A stretch of 64,000 nt of DNA, from positions 236,001 through 300,000 of the forward strand of contig JACEEZ010015238.1 of the NCBI GenBank assembly GCA_016584305.1, written 5' to 3'. Below the pieces are notes generated by a model. That model did no database searches. It was not told where the DNA came from and saw only the letters and a list, made by a program, of their open reading frames with translations. Positions within the stretch are counted from its first letter, which is position 1, and every line of letters starts with the position of its first letter. Source of the DNA: Chionoecetes opilio. Taxonomy: Eukaryota > Arthropoda > Malacostraca > Decapoda > Majidae. The position numbers were made by a program, and so were the translations under genes. Of the stretch, positions 1 to 10,440 are shown in pieces.

Positions 1-505
1 GAATTCTTGGACAGCACACATGAGAGAGAATGAGAGGCAGGGGGCCCCTCAGTGAGGGAGGACCCTGTATGAATGTGATGCAGAGAGAAATGAGGGGAAA
101 ATGAAACACCTAGGCCCGTACTGAGAGTCATGATGCAGGTTGAGCGACAACCTTCGTCGACTGAGGAAGGTTACCATAAAAGGGATATTTTTCGGAACGA
201 AGAGCAGCGACGAAGGTCGAAGGTCGGCACGAAGACACGGGCACTCCCGTGTCTTCGTGCCGACCTTCGTTGCTGCTCTTAGTTCCGAAAAATATCCCTT
301 TTATGGTAACCTTCCTCAGTCGACGAAGGTTGTCGCTCAACCTTCATCATGACTCTCTGTACGGGTCTTAGTTTTGCTTACACCTAGTTTTGCTTCCCCC
401 TTTTGCTTCTCTCCCAAACAGAATACTACGTGTGTGGGAGAACGCCGGACCAAAGGCTTCACCGACAGCATCAGCTGGGTGACTCCCAACTCAAGCTCAA
501 GCTCG
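1..505 (+). repeat. LINE 3' terminal fragment, split by an insertion
   Basis: Positions 1-105 and 388-505 match the 3' untranslated tail of the LINE at 34998-35247, including the GGCAGGGGGCCCC block and the block around GTGTGGGAGAACGCCGGACC. The copy ends in a short TCAAGCTCAAGCTC tract at about 491-504, corresponding to the TCAAGA-type simple tail of the longer copy. That is what a 5'-truncated non-LTR retrotransposon insertion leaves. No coding region survives here and the window starts inside it. The two halves are separated by the foldback element at 114-379. Confidence 0.75.
114..379. mobile_element. Foldback (long inverted repeat) element, about 266 bp
   Basis: Nearly the whole segment is one palindrome. 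The arm at 115-241 pairs with 246-365 around a 4-nt loop (CACT, 242-245). The left arm differs mainly by a 7-bp GAAGGTC duplication. The direct repeat ACACCTAG occurs at 106-113 and 380-387, consistent with an 8-bp target duplication. The longer LINE copy at 35120-35150 has continuous sequence at the equivalent site, so this is an insertion. About 14 nt at the right edge (366-379) lie outside the palindrome, so the exact right boundary is uncertain. Open frames on both strands are mirror images produced by the palindrome. Confidence 0.75.
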
Positions 506-539
506 TAGGTCCTCTCCTCTCCTCCTCTTCTGTCCTCTA

Positions 540-626
540 GTTTTGGCCGACCACCCCAGGAGGCGGGTCACAAGCCCCCGGCTAACACCCGGTACCCATT
601 CACTGCTGGGTGGACAGGGGCTCGGG
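540..626 (+). repeat. Dispersed repeat, shared with 59865-59951
   Basis: A GC-rich block containing GGCTAACACCCGGTACCCAT and CTGCTGGGTGGACAGGGGCT recurs almost unchanged at 59865-59951. It has no coding potential. I know similar blocks as dispersed sequence in decapod DNA but cannot name the parent element. Confidence 0.6.
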
Positions 627-1236
627 GCATATTCAGGGTATTTGGGGGGGGGGGGGAGAAATTGACTAAATAAGCATTTTTACAGTGTTTTCAATACCCG
701 AGTTTCGCGATCCTCGAGTCTAGCGCTATGCCTTGTGAAGAAAGCAAGCGTCAAACTCAGGAGGGTAGTGTACAGGAAAATTTGTGCACTTTAAAACGAC
801 CGGCGCCATGTAGTACCGTCACTAACTAAAATTCTGCTCCGGACCAGCACAGCTGTCAAGCAGCCGCACACAATAACACCAACTTGCATTACCCCTACTA
901 CCGCAATATGGCCAATAATCTTCCTTCAAGCGATGTGGTAGATTTTCACTGTTTGTGAATATATGAGTTGTAGTTTATAAGGAAGAAGTGGATAGACAGG
1001 GATAAGTGGCCCGTGACACTAGGTCTATGAAGACTTTTGGAATCGGCATTCCTTATAGGGAGCTCAAATGAACCTGCAATTACTGTATTTTACGGCTTAT
1101 AAGATGCACTTTTTCCCCTAAGAAATACCCTGAAAAATACTCATGCATCTTCCAAGACTAATGTTATAGGTTAGCTTAGGTAGCTATTCAATTCAGCCTC
1201 TTATATGATGTAACCTCAGTACTTACCTGTTAAGAG
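627..1236. other. No gene seen; weak transposon-end remnant
   Basis: A poly-G run lies near 640-655. At about 1082-1115 the sequence TACGGCTTATAAGATGCAC resembles, in degraded form, the terminal repeat of the element at 11531-14157. Nothing else in this stretch was recognised. Confidence 0.5.
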
Positions 1237-1238
1237 TA

Positions 1239-2020
1239 CAATGAACCCTTCATACTCGCGGGGGTTAGGGAACAGAGACACCTGCGAGTATCGTAAATCC
1301 GCAAGCATGACATTAGTCATTCATTTACCCCATAGTTTGTTTGTTTGTTTTTTTTTCCCATCACAAGGAACTGGCCAAGGGCACAACAAAAATGGGTAAC
1401 ACAAGGCCCGCTTAGTTGCCAGTCCCTATAAAGAAGACAGTAAGAGAATAAAATAAAAACAGAGGGGTGAGCCAATTTAGTTCGGGAGGTGTCTTGTTAC
1501 TCTTCTTTTGAAAACATTTAAGTCATAGGAAAGTGGAAAAATAGAAACAGGAAGAGAGTTCCAAAGTTTACCAGTGAAAGGGATGAAAGAGTAAAGATAC
1601 TGATTAACTCTTGCATTAGGAAGATGGACAGAATAGGGATGAGAATGAGTAGAAAGTCTTGTGCAGCGAGGCCGCGGGAGGGGGGGAGGCATGCAGTTCG
1701 CAAGTTCATTAGAGCAGTGAGCATGAAAATAACGGTAGAAGAGAGCAAAAGAAGCAACATTGCGGCGGTGATTTAAAGATTGAAGACAGTCAGTCAGAGG
1801 AGAGGAGTTGATGAGACGAAAAGTTTTTGACTCAACCCTGTTTAGGCGAGCTGTATGAGTGGATCCTCCCCAAACATGTGAGACATACTCCATACATGGG
1901 CGGATAAGGCCCCTGTAGAGAGCAAGCAATTGGGAGAGAGAAAGAAAGAAAAAAGGGGTTGAAAACCCGCGAGTAATCAAATCCGCGAGCCTGAAACCCG
2001 CGAGCATGAAGGGTTTACTG
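1239..2020. mobile_element. TA-flanked terminal-inverted-repeat element (pogo/Tigger-like), 782 bp
   Basis: The left end CAATGAACCCTTCATACTCG (1239) and the complement of the right end, CAGTAAACCCTTCATGCTCG, are imperfect terminal inverted repeats of at least 24 bp. Both ends abut a TA dinucleotide (1237-1238 and 2021-2022), the target duplication of Tc1/mariner/pogo elements. Sub-terminal CGCGAG/CTCGCG motifs repeat inside each end. No transposase is present. The interior holds a minus-strand LINE fragment, so this is a non-autonomous element later hit by a retrotransposon. The superfamily call rests on the TA sites and TIR style. Confidence 0.65.
1340..1945 (-). pseudogene. 5'-truncated LINE (Jockey/CR1-like), C-terminal reverse transcriptase remnant
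   Basis: The minus-strand frame at about 1925 to 1477 encodes the region after the RT catalytic core. Recognisable are RPCMEYVSHVWGGS, LNHRRNVASFALFYRY and GKLWNSLPVSIFP. These are the C-terminal conserved blocks of a Jockey/CR1-type LINE protein, as I recall that family from crustaceans. The frame closes at 1477. An untranslated tail follows, ending in a T/G-rich run at 1337-1360 that reads as an A-rich tail on the minus strand. The endonuclease and RT palm are missing, so this is a dead copy inserted inside the TA-flanked element. Confidence 0.75.
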
Positions 2021-2022
2021 TA

Positions 2023-2713
2023 TTTCGAATACCAAAAGACATTCAAATCAACTGATCTGTCCTCACCCTGTGATGTTTACTACAGATCATTCTCCATATC
2101 CTAACTCTCATAAATATTACATACATATCCAACCATTGCAAATCTAAATTTTCACATCATATGAACTGGCTGTCTGTCTACCTTGCCGAGCTCACGCGGG
2201 CTGCTGTCTACTACTCGCCACTGGGTGAGGGTCGCGTGCCGCATTCACCACATGACAAAAACACAAAAAGCGGCTGGGTTTCTTTTTATGACTTCTTCTT
2301 TTTTATTTACATTTGTGCCTATAGCGCCAGTAGGTAGTGACCTCCAAGGCTCGGATGGTAGGCCCTGGAGTTTCACTCAAGGACTGTGATGGTTGGCCCT
2401 CGCCAATGGTGGCGCAGGCAGGATTTTTATAGTGCCGCCTGAGATTAGAGGCTCATGCCGCCCCCAACGAAAACAATGCATGTGGAGATGTTCCGACAGC
2501 TCTTCATGATACATAGTGATTGGTTGGTTGTTTTCTGATAAAGAGTGTTACTCCTCTCTTGTAATTAGGTCTATTTAGCTGTCGTGAGTTTGGGCCTCAT
2601 GCTTTTGTCTTTTTAATATGTTGCTTAAATTAAATAATTACATACGATTATCTCATTCCCTTGTCTCCTCTTCATCAGGGCAGTTGCCTGTTTTATTTAG
2701 TTTTCTAGGCGAT
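2023..2713. other. No gene seen; contains half of a foldback repeat
   Basis: At about 2345-2435 the sequence with GTGATGGTTGGCCC and GGTGGCGCAGGCAGGATTTT matches one arm of the foldback element at 2714-2921, without its partner arm. The rest is AT-rich and unrecognised. Confidence 0.5.
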
Positions 2714-2921
2714 GTTTTATGTATCACAGGCGTCACTATAAAAATCCTGCCTGCGCCACCACGGGCACGGGCCAACCATCACAGCCCTCAAGTGACGAAC
2801 CTCCAGGGCCTACCATCCCACCCCTGGAGTGGGGTGGGACACTTGAGGGCTGTGATGGTTGGCCCGTGCCCGTGGTGGCGCAGGCAGAATTTTTATAGTG
2901 ACACCTGTGATACATACAAAA
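2714..2921. mobile_element. Foldback inverted-repeat element, about 208 bp
   Basis: Left arm 2714-2793 and right arm about 2841-2921 are inverted copies of each other (GTATCACAGG at 2721, CCTGTGATAC near 2905-2914), around a loop of about 47 nt. The single-arm relative at 2345-2435 shows this is a repeat family. No clear target duplication was found and there is no coding content. An A-run at 2949-2962 follows. Confidence 0.65.
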
Positions 2922-2984
2922 CCTACAGGCGATATAGGCATAGATGTAAAAAAAAAAAAAAATTATGGAGAAATGTAGGGAACA

Positions 2985-3942
2985 GTGTGAGTGTGTGTTT
3001 ACCTAGTTGTGTTTTACAGGGCCTGAACTACACTCGTGTGATCCCGTCTCCGTATCTACATTTATCCAGTCTTTCTTTCAATTGGTGCATATTATGTGCC
3101 GATATCACCTCCTCGTTTAGTCCATTCCAAACTTCTACATTTCTATGAGGGAAGCTGTACTTCTTTATGATGTTCAGGCATCTCCCTTTTCCTAGTTGTT
3201 TTGTATGTCCTCTTGTGTATCGACCTTCTCTTTGTTTTTGAGTCAGTAGTCTCTCATTGTCTGTTTCTTCCATATTTGTTATCAGCTTAAAAATTGTTAT
3301 TAAGTCTCCTTTTTCTCTTCTCTGCTCGAGTGTTGGTAACTATATTTCCTTCAACCTTTCCTCACAAGAAAGTTCTTCTAGCTCTGGTACCATCTTTGTT
3401 GCCATTCTCTGAATCCTCTACAACTTTTTCACATGCTTCTTTTTATATGGGGACCATACAATGGCCGCATATTCCATTTTTGGTCGGATCATTGTAGTAA
3501 TTATCTTTCTCATCATATTTGTGTCCATGTAATGAAATGCCACTCTAATATTCTTTAACATCCTGTATGTATCTCCAAATATTTTATTTATGTTTTTCTG
3601 GTTGTAGGTTGTTCTGCATTATCACTGCCAGGTCCTTTCTTCCTGAACCTTTGCAATTATTTCATTTTCCTATTTTATATGGCCATTTATATATCTTTTC
3701 GCTTTTTCTAATTTCCATCACATGACACTTATTTACATTAAATTCCATTTCCCATCTTCTGCTCCATTCGTAGATCTTGTTCAGGAAATTTTGTAGTGGT
3801 TCACAATCTTTATAGCTTTTTAATCCTATTAATAGTTTTGCATCATGCGCAAATAGACTAATATAACTACACTAGGGTCCCGCATAAAGGGTGTTTGCAT
3901 AGAGTGTTTCCCCTATAAAGCGAACGACCTAAAATATTTATA

Positions 3943-3982
<40 letters not shown>

Positions 3983-5048
3983 ATTAAATAAATAAAATTC
4001 CAAAATTTTCGTTAGGAACAAATTTGATCTATAGAACGATTCCGCCATCAAAGTAGGGCAAATCCGAGGAGTTCTCATATAGAGAGCCGAAATATCGTAC
4101 AGAACGTGAGCAGGCCGCCATAAATAGGCTTGCGGCAGCTTGCGCTTTCTGTTAACTCGAGGCACTTTTCGTAAGCCGTGGCAAGGGTGAGTGAGTAGCA
4201 ACGGGGTAGCGACCGCGAAATTCTCATCCATAATTACCAAAACAAACATTCTTGTTTAGGATATATGTTGTGATCCATTCACAATATCCTCTGTTACCAT
4301 AATTTATCGATGGCTTTCATTAGAAGGTACACTCGTCATTGTGGTTTGGTGTCGTCATTGGTGTTTATAAGTTATCAGCTGTGAGCCCCGCTCAGTTCTG
4401 GTGAGGCACGCAAGCGAGAGTAAGGCCTGGTTTATGGCAACTTGCTTTTGAGTAACTAACCTAACCTAATCCCACGCTTCAACCTCCTAACTAAAGCCAA
4501 ATCTGCATTAAAAGTGTCCGCGGCAAGGGAAGAACAGAGGCGATGTAGGTCTAGGTCACAAGAGGGAGAAGAGTGAGAGGCACGCCGCACGTAAACAAAC
4601 ACTTGTCTCTCGCCTCCCTATGAACAACATGTCATTATCTCCAAAAGTTTGAATCCAAAAGAATGTTTCCTAGAATCCAATAAGGTAAACAGAAACCATA
4701 CTCCCAATTGTGTAGGGAATTTCGATCCTAGTGTAAAATAATACCATGTTCTGGTATGCATGGGTGTGAACAAATATAAATGTATGGGTACGGGCGGGAG
4801 GACCGATCGACCAATATCAATTTTTCCCATAGGTTGTGTTTCACATAGAGCGAATTCACATAAAACGACCTCGTTTATCGACCAACTTCTCGTTTTATGT
4901 GGGACCCTAGTGTATTTATTTTCTCCTTCATATCATTGACGTAAATCATGAACATTATTGGTGCCAACACTGATCCTTGTGGTACCCCACTAAATAAGTT
5001 TCTCCATTCAGACTTTTCATCCTTAACTAATGTTCTCATTTCTCTTCC
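2985..5048 (-). pseudogene. LINE reverse transcriptase (CR1-like), minus strand, split by a DNA transposon
   Basis: Reading the minus strand from 5048, the frame gives FSGVPQGSVLAPIMFMIYVNDM at 5000-4930 (RT fingers/palm), then FAHDAKL at about 3853-3835, EFNVNKCHVMEI near 3730, and the C-terminal block KYSFPHRNVEVWNGLNEEV near 3170-3100. The catalytic FADD box reads FAHD, so one aspartate is lost, and stops and frameshifts are present. The element at 3870-4912 splits the gene. Removing it with one TA reconnects the frame from YVNDMKE into FAHDAKL, proving a secondary insertion. The family call (GVPQGS, FADD-type LINE) is from general knowledge. The 5' part, including any endonuclease, is absent. 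Confidence 0.85.
3870..4912. mobile_element. TA-flanked TIR element, copy 1 (1043 bp)
   Basis: Terminal inverted repeats CACTAGGGTCCCGCATAAA (left) and CACTAGGGTCCCACATAAAA (complement of right end) are flanked by TA at 3868-3869 and 4913-4914. Sub-terminal motifs of the ATAAAGCGA/TCGTTTTATG type repeat near both ends, as in pogo/Tigger-like elements. A (TA)n run lies at 3947-3980. No transposase is encoded, so it is non-autonomous. It interrupts a LINE reading frame, and a second full-length copy is at 8653-9690. It also contains an ATGGATGAGAATTTCGCGGT motif (minus strand, about 4212) that recurs at 15.6, 43.4 and 62.2 kb. Confidence 0.85.
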
Positions 5049-5160
5049 GTGTGTATTTACCTAGTTGTAACATACAGGAAAAGAGCTGTGCTCGTACTGT
5101 CCTGTCTCCAAATCTACTATTATCCAGGTTGTGTGTGTGTGCGTGCGTGTGTGTGTGTTG
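5049..5160 (-). repeat. LINE 3' end fragment followed by a GT microsatellite
   Basis: GTGTATTTACCTAGTTGTAA at 5049 begins the same 3' terminal block that occurs at 2998-3070, so this is another strongly truncated LINE tail inserted next to the older LINE. It runs into an imperfect (GT)n tract at 5129-5160. Confidence 0.6.
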
Positions 5161-5427
5161 CAGCTATGGGAAGCTAGGGAGTGCTAGTAATAACTGGAAC
5201 AGTACTGTAGATAGAGGTATCTTCAGAAATGTGTAAGCTATTCAGGAGCAGCACTGCCAAAGTAAATAGATGTAAGTGATGAATAGAAAAGGAAAGCATT
5301 CAGGCCATCGGCGCACGAGCGACACAGTTCATAAGAAGATGCAAAAGAGACATTTTTTATTGAAAGCCTTCCAGTCCATCGATTCAAAAGCATCATAAAA
5401 GAAGAATTTTTTTATTATTTTTCTTTC
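5161..5427. other. No recognisable feature
   Basis: Unremarkable AT-rich sequence between the GT tract and the TTAA-flanked element. I see no coding or repeat signal in it. Confidence 0.4.
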
Positions 5428-5431
5428 TTAA

Positions 5432-6606
5432 GGGGAGAGTCCGCGCCGTGACAATATGAAAATAATTTTTTAATATGCGAATTTGAGTTATATGGTCTAT
5501 GGCAACACCCAATCCTTTGGCTTTCGAATGGTGGACATTTTTTCAGTCGGACATTTTTTTAAATGCCCATAGCTAGGGGCATTTAAACTTTCAAAACTTG
5601 TAAAAAAAAAAAAAAAAAAATGAATTTTTGGGGGGATAATTTTCCCATATATCAAAACTAAGCCTATATAAAAACAAAACTGCAATCTTCAGGGTGAAGT
5701 TTGTTACCCAAGTAACAATTCTGGAACAATTTTGGATATGAAAAGTGCAACCTGTTCACAAAAAATTTTGGAACAAATGTATACATCCAAAAAGGACTAG
5801 AAAAGAGAGAAAAGAGAAGAATTACACCGAAGAAGACAATAAACAAGAAGAGGAAGACAGACAAAGGAATTCCAACCGAAAGCTATGCACATGGTGAATT
5901 TTGATCAAACCTTGCAACAATGAGGGGCGTGGCGGGCCCTGACACCCTCGCCTTTGAGCGATTAATTAATACCTTTATAAGGGGGGACAAGGTGCAGATC
6001 CTTTTATGCATGCATTGATATGTGATTAATGATCCCATAAAATTCATATGAAAGTAGCATTGACAGTATAGTACCTTCACTGGAGCGCAGAAACTTTAGC
6101 AAAACTTCAAATGCGTTTTTCTCAAAACTAGTATAAAATGAACATAAAACTAATCTCTTTTATTTTTGGCACGATTTTCACGAAACTTTAGGACACACAA
6201 AATCAAATACCGTAGAAAAATCTGTTCTGATTACATTTTTGTTTTTAAGTCTTAGTTTTGATATATGGGAAAATTATCCTTAAAATATTTTTTTTTTTTT
6301 TTTTTTTTAACAATTTTTTTTTTAAATGCGAAAACAATTTTCAAAATATTTTCAGAACAAATTGTTAGAATAACAATGAATTATCATATTCTCATGTCAC
6401 AATGAAATTGGTCAAAAAATGGCTGAGGAGATGCAATTCAAAATTTCATCAAAAACCGACACAAATAGGTTATTTAATTTTTTCAAATTTTTCCTTTCAT
6501 CTGATTAGCTTGAAATTTTCATGTGATAGCAAGGGTACTAATATACACAACATATAAATTATTCATGACCGTAGATGCAATTTAAAATTCACGACGGACT
6601 CTCCCC
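5432..6606. mobile_element. TTAA-flanked TIR element (piggyBac-like), 1175 bp
   Basis: Ends GGGGAGAGTCCG and its complement CGGACTCTCCCC are flanked by TTAA on both sides (5428-5431 and 6607-6610), the target site of piggyBac-type elements. A second inverted pair lies inside (ATAATTTTCCCATATATCAA at about 5637 and its complement near 6255), so a hairpin could form. The interior is very AT-rich with homopolymer runs at 5600-5618 and 6287-6308. There is no transposase. The superfamily is inferred from the TTAA site; other TTAA-inserting MITEs are possible. Confidence 0.65.
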
Positions 6607-6720
6607 TTAATACACGTTATCCATATGAATTGGCTGTAGAGTTGTAATTTGTGGGGAAAATATTCACAGGATAAGATGCGAATTTGACTTTTAGTATAGT
6701 TTAGTAAGTAGTCGTTTAAG

Positions 6721-6833
6721 GCAATATCCGGTTATCCGGCCGCATAGCCAGATATTTCAAGTAAGGTCGGATACCGGACAGTAAACAACAGGCCGGATAG
6801 CCAGATAACCGGATATCCGGTACATCCCTAATT
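6721..6833. repeat. Inverted-repeat remnant of a possible hAT end
   Basis: ATCCGGTTATCCGGCC at 6727 and GGCCGGATAGCCAGATAACC near 6792 form an inverted pair about 110 bp across. The right edge reads, on the minus strand, as TAGGGATGTACCGGATATCC, a style typical of hAT element ends. There is no transposase and no target duplication was found. Confidence 0.4.
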
Positions 6834-6862
6834 TTTTTGCCTCTCAATTCAAAGACACTTGG

Positions 6863-7446
6863 ATGGACAAAGTGAAGCTGTTCCCGAGTGTTAACATTCT
6901 TTTCATAAACGGCTTCCTTAGGAAGTCGTTCACCCAGGAATATTTCCAGCGCAACTTTAATCTCGCACCAAAAAACGTTGTTGACTGGAAGAACTTTTGC
7001 CCTGAGGTGTGTGAGGCCTGGCTAAACGACCAGGATCCCATTGGGGGCCCGGGGAAAGTGGTGGAAGTGGACGAAAGCATGTTTGGGATAAGTAAGTACA
7101 ATCGTGGGCGGTATGTGGATGGTGTGGGGGTATTTGGAGGCATTGAGCAGGAGACAAGGAAATGCTTCATTGTCCCCGTAGAATGCCGCGACGCAGAAAC
7201 CTTCATCCCCTTTGCCAGAAATAAATCCTGCCTGGCACCACCATTCACAGCGACTCATGGAGGGCTTATAGCGGCCTCAGTGACCTGGGGTACACCCATG
7301 GTGATGTCAACCACTCTCAGCACTTCGTAGATCCAGAGTCGAGAGTGCACACTAATAAAATAGAACGACTCTGGTAGGATATCAAGCGCCGAGTGCTGAG
7401 AACTGGTAACAAGAAAAGCCACTATGAGCACTACTTCCCCCGCTAG
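6863..7446 (+). pseudogene. Merlin-superfamily (ISXO2/IS1016-like) DDE transposase pseudogene
   Basis: The frame from 6863 contains IGGPGKVVEVDES followed by NRGRYVDGVGVFGGIE and CFIVPVECRDAET, the signature of the ISXO2-like/IS1016 DDE domain used by eukaryotic Merlin transposons. The first catalytic Asp is residue 70 (codon 7070-7072). A single-base frameshift near 7220-7230 ends this frame at 7330. The next frame carries TTIHSDSWRAY (second Asp at 7252-7254) and FVDPESRVHTNKIERLW (catalytic Glu at 7363-7365), then an in-frame TAG at 7375 and DIKRRVL to a stop at 7446. All three acidic residues survive, but the frameshift and stop make it non-functional. The start is uncertain because the usual N-terminal region is missing. 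It is the only DNA-transposon transposase recognised here and may be related to the GG-ended elements at 10.8-18.6 kb. Confidence 0.85.
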
Positions 7447-8652
7447 TATTAATATGAATATAAATATAGATATGTAAATGAACCAAGGGACCAAAATGGA
7501 ATAGTAGTAAAATGTCAATAAAATATAGTTACGGCGAAGTTTGCTTACAAAGTCAGCTGATTTGGCGAACTTTCATGGGACGCAAAGACGAGACAGAGTA
7601 TCTCCTTGTAAATAAGCGTATATAAGAGTGCTTTTCTTCTACTTTAACATGAAAATATCAGAAATGCTCTATCTTGTCTCATTTTCTTATGATCAATGCT
7701 CAGTTTTGGTGTGTATTTACCCTGGGGACAAAAACACCCACGGGGCAAATCGGACCAGTGTGATGTACCCCACATGGCATATCACGGTGAGGATTAACTG
7801 CGTATTTAAACTTGTTTTTTTCCTTTCAGGTTGCTGCATGCTAATACAGAATTAGTTTAAGGGTGCTAGTATATAAATTAAGGGTAAAGTTTTGCTCAAG
7901 GACCAGAATTTTCTACACAATTGGGAGTATGGTTTCTGTTTACCTTAATGGATTCGGTAAATATGCAGTTTCAACTAATACTTCCTATTGACCAATACTC
8001 TCCTGACATAAATGAGGGGGGGCTATGCCCCCCAGACCTCCCTCCTAGTTAACTAACCTAACCTGGGTGGGTTTTTTGCTTTTGGAGGTTTGCCTTATTT
8101 AGGAAAAAGAAAATGTTTTTTTTATATGTAGGTCAGATTTACCCCATTTAGTGTAACAATTCGGTCCACATTTCTCAGCGTATTGCTAACAGAGCTCCAA
8201 TGAAAATTTGTTTAAGCTTTAATGTCATATAGGTAGTGACCCTCCTGTATTTGTATTCAGTTTTTGTTTGTATATTTCAATAAATATGGAAACTAGATCA
8301 GTTTGTCAAAACCTGGTCCAAATTACCCCAGTCGACACTACATCAGTTTTTTACTCTTCATTATAATCTGTCAATATGATAAGTTTTGAGAATTGAGAGA
8401 TTCTCTTGGGGGGTATCCAGGTTATCGGATAGGAGGTTAGGCAGCGCCGAGCGAGTTTGCCTGAGCTTTTGGAAAGAACCAGTGGTGGTTTTTTTCATTT
8501 TTTACTTCTTTTTGTTGGGGGGGGGTGTTATACCTCTGAGGCACAGACTATCTTATTTCTGGGATAATTTTTATGCTTGTTTTCTTCGGAGTGTGTTCTT
8601 TTTGTTGGAAATTTTTGAAAATATTTTTTTTACGTTTCCGCAAAAATAACTA
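7447..8652. other. No gene seen; one small transposon fragment
   Basis: At about 7912-7960, ACACAATTGGGAGTATGGTT and the following bases match, in inverted orientation, the interior of the 1.04 kb TA element (4690-4725 and 9465-9500), so this is a small fragment of that family. The sequence TTTACCC(C) with GGTCC occurs near 7718, 8145 and 8325, perhaps eroded terminal repeats. The rest is unrecognised AT-rich sequence. Confidence 0.45.
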
Positions 8653-9690
8653 CACTAGGGTCCCTCATAAAGCGTGTTCCCATAAAGCGATTCCCCTATA
8701 AAGCGAAAGACCTAAAATATTTATTAAAAAAAATAAAAAAAAATAAAAAAAATCCAAATTTTTTGTTAGGAACCAATTTGATCATATAGAACGATTCCGC
8801 CATCAAAGTAGGGCAAATCCGAGGAGTTCTCATATAGAGAGCTGAAATATCGTATAGAACGTGAGCAGGCCGCCATAAGAAGGCTTGCGGCAGCTTGTGT
8901 TTTCTGTTAACTCGAGGCACTTTTTGTAAGCCAGCTTGCCCAGCTGGAGCAAGCCGTGGCAAGGGTGAGTGAGTAGCAACGGTGGTAGCGACCGTGAAAT
9001 TCTCATCCATTATTACTAAAAAAACATTCTTGTGAAGGATATATGTTGTGATCCATTCACAATATCGTCAGTTATCGTAATTTATTGATGGCTTCCATTC
9101 GAAGGTACACTCGTCTTTGTGGTTTGGTGTCGCGTTGGTGTTTACAAGTTATCAGCTGTGAGCCCCCCTCAGTTCTGGTGAGGCATGCAAGCTAGAGTAA
9201 GGCCTGGTTTATGGCAACTTGCTTTTGAGTCACTAACCTAACCTAATCCCACGCTTTAACCCCCTAACTAAAGCCAAATCTGCATTAAAAGTGTCCGCAG
9301 CAAGGGAAGAACAGAGGCGATGTAGGTCTAGGTCACAAGAGGGAGAAGAGTGAGAGGCACGCCGCACGTAAACAAACACTTGTCTCTCGCCTCCCTATGA
9401 ACAACATGTCATTATCTCCAAAAGTTTGAGTCCAAGAGAATGTTTCCTAGAATCCAACAGGGTAAACAGAAACCATACCCCCAATTCTGTAGGGAATTTC
9501 GATCCTAGTGTAAAATAATACCATGTTCTGGTATGCATGGGTGTGAACAAGTATAAATGTACGGGTACGGGAGGGAGGACCGATCGACCAATATAAATTT
9601 TTCCCATAGGTTGTGTGTTCACATAGAGCGAATTCACATAAAACTACCTCATTTATCGACCAATTTCTCGTTTTATGTGGGACCTTAGTG
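8653..9690. mobile_element. TA-flanked TIR element, copy 2 (1038 bp)
   Basis: Starts CACTAGGGTCCCTCATAAAG and ends with the complement of CACTAAGGTCCCACATAAAA, with TA at 8651-8652 and 9691-9692. It is collinear and highly similar to copy 1 at 3870-4912 over its length, differing by small indels. One such difference is an extra segment near 8930-8955, reading CCAGCTTGCCCAGCTGGAGC. No transposase. The two copies define the family's full length. Confidence 0.85.
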
Positions 9691-10152
9691 TATCTCCATT
9701 TAAAAAAATCTAATTTAGCCCAGAAAAAAAAATTCCAGGTCTCCGAAAAAGACCGCCAACTTCTGCGGAATATTTACCAAATGAGTCAGTGTCTCAGAAA
9801 ATGACCGCGCAGTCCTCGTCCATTTTTACCCAGATTAATTCAAAACACATAAAAATTCACCAGAAAAAAATAGGGTTATAATGGATGAGAACTTTGTGGT
9901 CGCTACTGACCTTACCACTCACGTTTTCTATAAATTTTTTTGCTCAGTATACTGTGCAGTACTAATATACTTCCACGTATAGTTCAAAACTTATACATGT
10001 ATACAGATTGAATATTTTTTTATAGTTATCTAATAGCGCACACGACACATCCTCCTCAACCGACGACTAATTCAACACTGACGATAGTGACGAACTGTGT
10101 TCAACTGTGTTGGAAGTGACTCAGGATCACGGACAGGATAGCCAATAACAGA

Positions 10153-10199
<47 letters not shown>

Positions 10200-10440
10200 G
10201 CCAATAGTCACAGAATCACAGGTTAGCCAATCAGAGAAGTTTCGGGAGCCAATCAAAGGCTCTCAATTAAGACAGCGGATCTTTGTACTGTAAGGCTTTG
10301 ATTTGAATAAGTTTATGGCAAGAAATGGATTGTATAAGATGTGGGTGGGAGTGTGGGTGTTTGGAGGCATAGAATGTCCCGCCGGCGGGGAGACAAAGTG
10401 GCGCTACATTCTACCTGCTTCCCACAACCTCAGTAGGTAA
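9691..10440. other. No gene seen; homopolymer tract and short repeat motif
   Basis: At 9884-9910 ATGGATGAGAACTTTGTGGT is a variant of the motif repeated at 4.2, 15.6, 43.4 and 62.2 kb. A run of 43 A residues occupies 10155-10197. It could be the tail of a retroposed sequence, but no parent sequence was recognised upstream. Confidence 0.5.

Noticed and set aside
128..352. Two similar 70-codon open frames on opposite strands
   Set aside because: They are mirror products of the foldback palindrome; no codon bias or homologue is suggested.
10155..10197. Processed pseudogene signalled by a 43-nt A run
   Set aside because: No recognisable coding or exon-like sequence precedes the run and no target duplication was found; it may be a plain homopolymer.
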